Below are positions 62,812-64,000 of a stretch of DNA of 64,000 nt, piece by piece. How positions within the stretch are numbered: the stretch's first letter is position 1; every line of letters begins with the position of its first letter. The notes beneath the pieces are model-generated. The model worked only from the letters and a program-made list of their open reading frames with translations. It did no database searches and was not told the origin of the DNA. The DNA comes from Pseudoclavibacter sp. AY1H1 (GTDB lineage: Bacteria > Actinomycetota > Actinomycetes > Actinomycetales > Microbacteriaceae): contig NZ_PSXX01000003.1 of the NCBI RefSeq assembly GCF_002931055.1, positions 124,001 through 188,000 on the forward strand, in the 5' to 3' direction. The translations under genes and the position numbers were made by a program.

Positions 62812-64000
62812 TCAGGCGGCGGGCTGGTCCTCGCTGCGGTGGATGCGCTGGCCCACGACGGCAGACACGCCGTCCTGCCGCATCGAGACGCCGTAGAGGG
62901 CGTCGGCGATCTCCATCGTGCGCTTCTGGTGGGTGATGACGATGAGCTGGCTGGACGCGCGGAGCTCCTCGAAGACCGCGAGGAGTCGACCGAGGTTGGC
63001 GTCGTCGAGGGCGGCCTCGACCTCATCCATGATGTAGAACGGGCTGGGCCTGGCCTTGAAGATGGACACGAGGATCGCGACCGCCGCGAGCGAGCGCTCG
63101 CCGCCGGAGAGCAGCGAGAGGCGCTCGATCTTCTTGCCGGCCGGCCGCACCGAGACCTCGATGCCCGTCGTGAGCATGTCGTCGGGGGCGGTGAGCGTGA
63201 TGTCGCCGGAGCCGCCGGGGAAGAGGATCGGGAAGACCGTGTGGAACGCGGCTCGGGTGTCTTCGAAGGCGGCCTCGAAGACGGTGCGCATGCGCTCGTC
63301 GATGTCGCCCACGATGCGCAGCAGGTCGGCCTTCGTCGCGGCGAGGTCGTCGAGCTGGTCGGCGAGGAACGCGTGCCGCTGCTCGAGCGCCGCGAACTCC
63401 TCGAGCGCCAGCGGGTTGATGCGGCCGAGTGTGGACATCTTGCGCTCTGCCGCGGCGAGACGCGCCTGCTGCTCCGCGCGAACGAACGGCACGCCCACGA
63501 ACTCCTCCTCGGCGTCCCCCTCGAGAGTCGCGGCGAGGTCGTCGTCGAGCTGCTCGGCGAGCGCGGGGACGGCCCCGGCCGAGATCGCTGCCGCGGCCTG
63601 GGCAGCGGTGCTGACGTCGGCGCTGCTGTCGACGTGCTCCGCGGTGGCGTCGGAGTGCTCGGCGCTGTCACTGTCGGCTGCGGTGTCTGCGGCGCTGGCG
63701 GCCCTGGACGCACTCGGCTGGCCGGCCGCGTCAGCCGCCTCGCCCTCACCCACGGCCTCGACTACGCCGCTCGCCGCCGCCGAGTCCTCGGCTCCTGCGG
63801 CCGCCTCGCCCTCGCCCGCAACCTCGTGCCTGGCTCGCTGCTCGGCGAGCGCGGAGGCGATGCGCTCGGCCTTGGCGCGGAGCGCGTCGTCGTCCGCCGG
63901 CACGAGCTGGTCGGGACCGTACTCGGCGACGAGGACCGCCTCTGCGAGGCGCAGCTCGCTCGCTGCCCGCTCGAGGGTGGAGCGCAGGGAGCTCTTCTTC
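62812..64000 (-). CDS. smc: chromosome segregation protein SMC, C-terminal part (5' end outside window)
   Basis: The frame is open to the window edge, giving the last 395 residues of SMC. They comprise the end of the second coiled coil ([20 protein letters not shown]), a low-complexity Ala/Asp/Glu/Ser insert of about 130 residues, the coil resuming at [35 protein letters not shown], and the ABC head with [20 protein letters not shown] (signature), [20 protein letters not shown] (Walker B, D-loop) and [20 protein letters not shown] (switch). SMC condenses and aligns chromosomes with ScpAB. The insert is the unusual feature. Confidence 0.95.
   Translation of the reverse strand, partial: KKSSLRSTLERAASELRLAEAVLVAEYGPDQLVPADDDALRAKAERIASALAEQRARHEVAGEGEAAAGAEDSAAASGVVEAVGEGEAADAAGQPSASRAASAADTAADSDSAEHSDATAEHVDSSADVSTAAQAAAAISAGAVPALAEQLDDDLAATLEGDAEEEFVGVPFVRAEQQARLAAAERKMSTLGRINPLALEEFAALEQRHAFLADQLDDLAATKADLLRIVGDIDERMRTVFEAAFEDTRAAFHTVFPILFPGGSGDITLTAPDDMLTTGIEVSVRPAGKKIERLSLLSGGERSLAAVAILVSIFKARPSPFYIMDEVEAALDDANLGRLLAVFEELRASSQLIVITHQKRTMEIADALYGVSMRQDGVSAVVGQRIHRSEDQPAA

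Overview
The window is high-GC DNA from an actinobacterium, most likely a member of the Microbacteriaceae. The evidence is gene order (dprA, yifB, yraN, RecQ-like helicase, DUF2469, rnhB, lepB, rplS, then trmD, rimM, khpA, rpsP, with smc, ffh and ftsY nearby), actinobacterial-only families (DUF2469, SCO4848, Cgl0159, Rpf-like cell-wall proteins), LAxTG sorting signals, and frequent GTG/TTG starts. The species cannot be named from the sequence alone.

Layout. (a) 1-4,600: end of a zinc metallopeptidase gene, an alpha/beta hydrolase pair, three secreted cell-wall transglycosylase genes (two APF-type around one Rpf-type) and a DivIVA-repeat protein. (b) 4,600-9,150: housekeeping block read leftwards: rpsB-tsf-pyrH-frr-cdsA. 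(c) 9,400-11,650: secreted M23-like protein and a large LAxTG-anchored thioester-domain-like surface protein. (d) 11,800-28,800: xerC-like recombinase, a MarR/MMPL efflux pair, dprA-yifB-yraN, a RecQ-phosphoribosyltransferase fusion, DUF2469, rnhB, lepB, rplS, map, trmD, rimM, khpA, rpsP and a glutamate-cysteine ligase homologue. (e) 28,800-49,900: a catabolic island of about 21 kb. It holds a complete myo-inositol operon (iolC, Cgl0159-type aldolase, iolA/mmsA, iolB, iolD, iolE, iolG, iolH-like), an inositol permease, a DMT exporter with its GntR regulator, a DEAD-box RNA helicase, galactokinase, a LacI regulator facing a second dehydrogenase/isomerase/tautomerase module, and a GntR-UTRA regulator. 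(f) 49,900-64,000: ffh, gamma carbonic anhydrase, sugar dehydrogenase lipoprotein, MFS exporter, two paralogous membrane proteins, ftsY, a phosphatase, a riboswitch-controlled terC, a 72-bp tandem repeat array, a large DExH helicase and the 3' part of smc.

How the genes work together. The main functional unit is the inositol regulon. A 10-bp inverted repeat, TGTCAGGACA, lies upstream of iolC and iolT exactly, and with one mismatch each upstream of the second dehydrogenase/isomerase pair and upstream of a lone tautomerase. This ties four transcription units over 20 kb into one probable regulon, with the GntR-UTRA protein at its edge or the LacI protein in the middle as candidate regulator. Other regulation visible in the sequence: a yybP-ykoY (Mn2+) riboswitch before terC with a palindrome covering its ribosome binding site, a MarR-type palindrome between marR and its MMPL partner, and a GntR-type inverted repeat before the DMT-gntR pair. 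Unusual non-coding DNA includes the 72-bp array (about ten units, constant period), 15 perfect copies of AGGC before the large helicase, and an 8-bp repeat between the surface protein and xerC.
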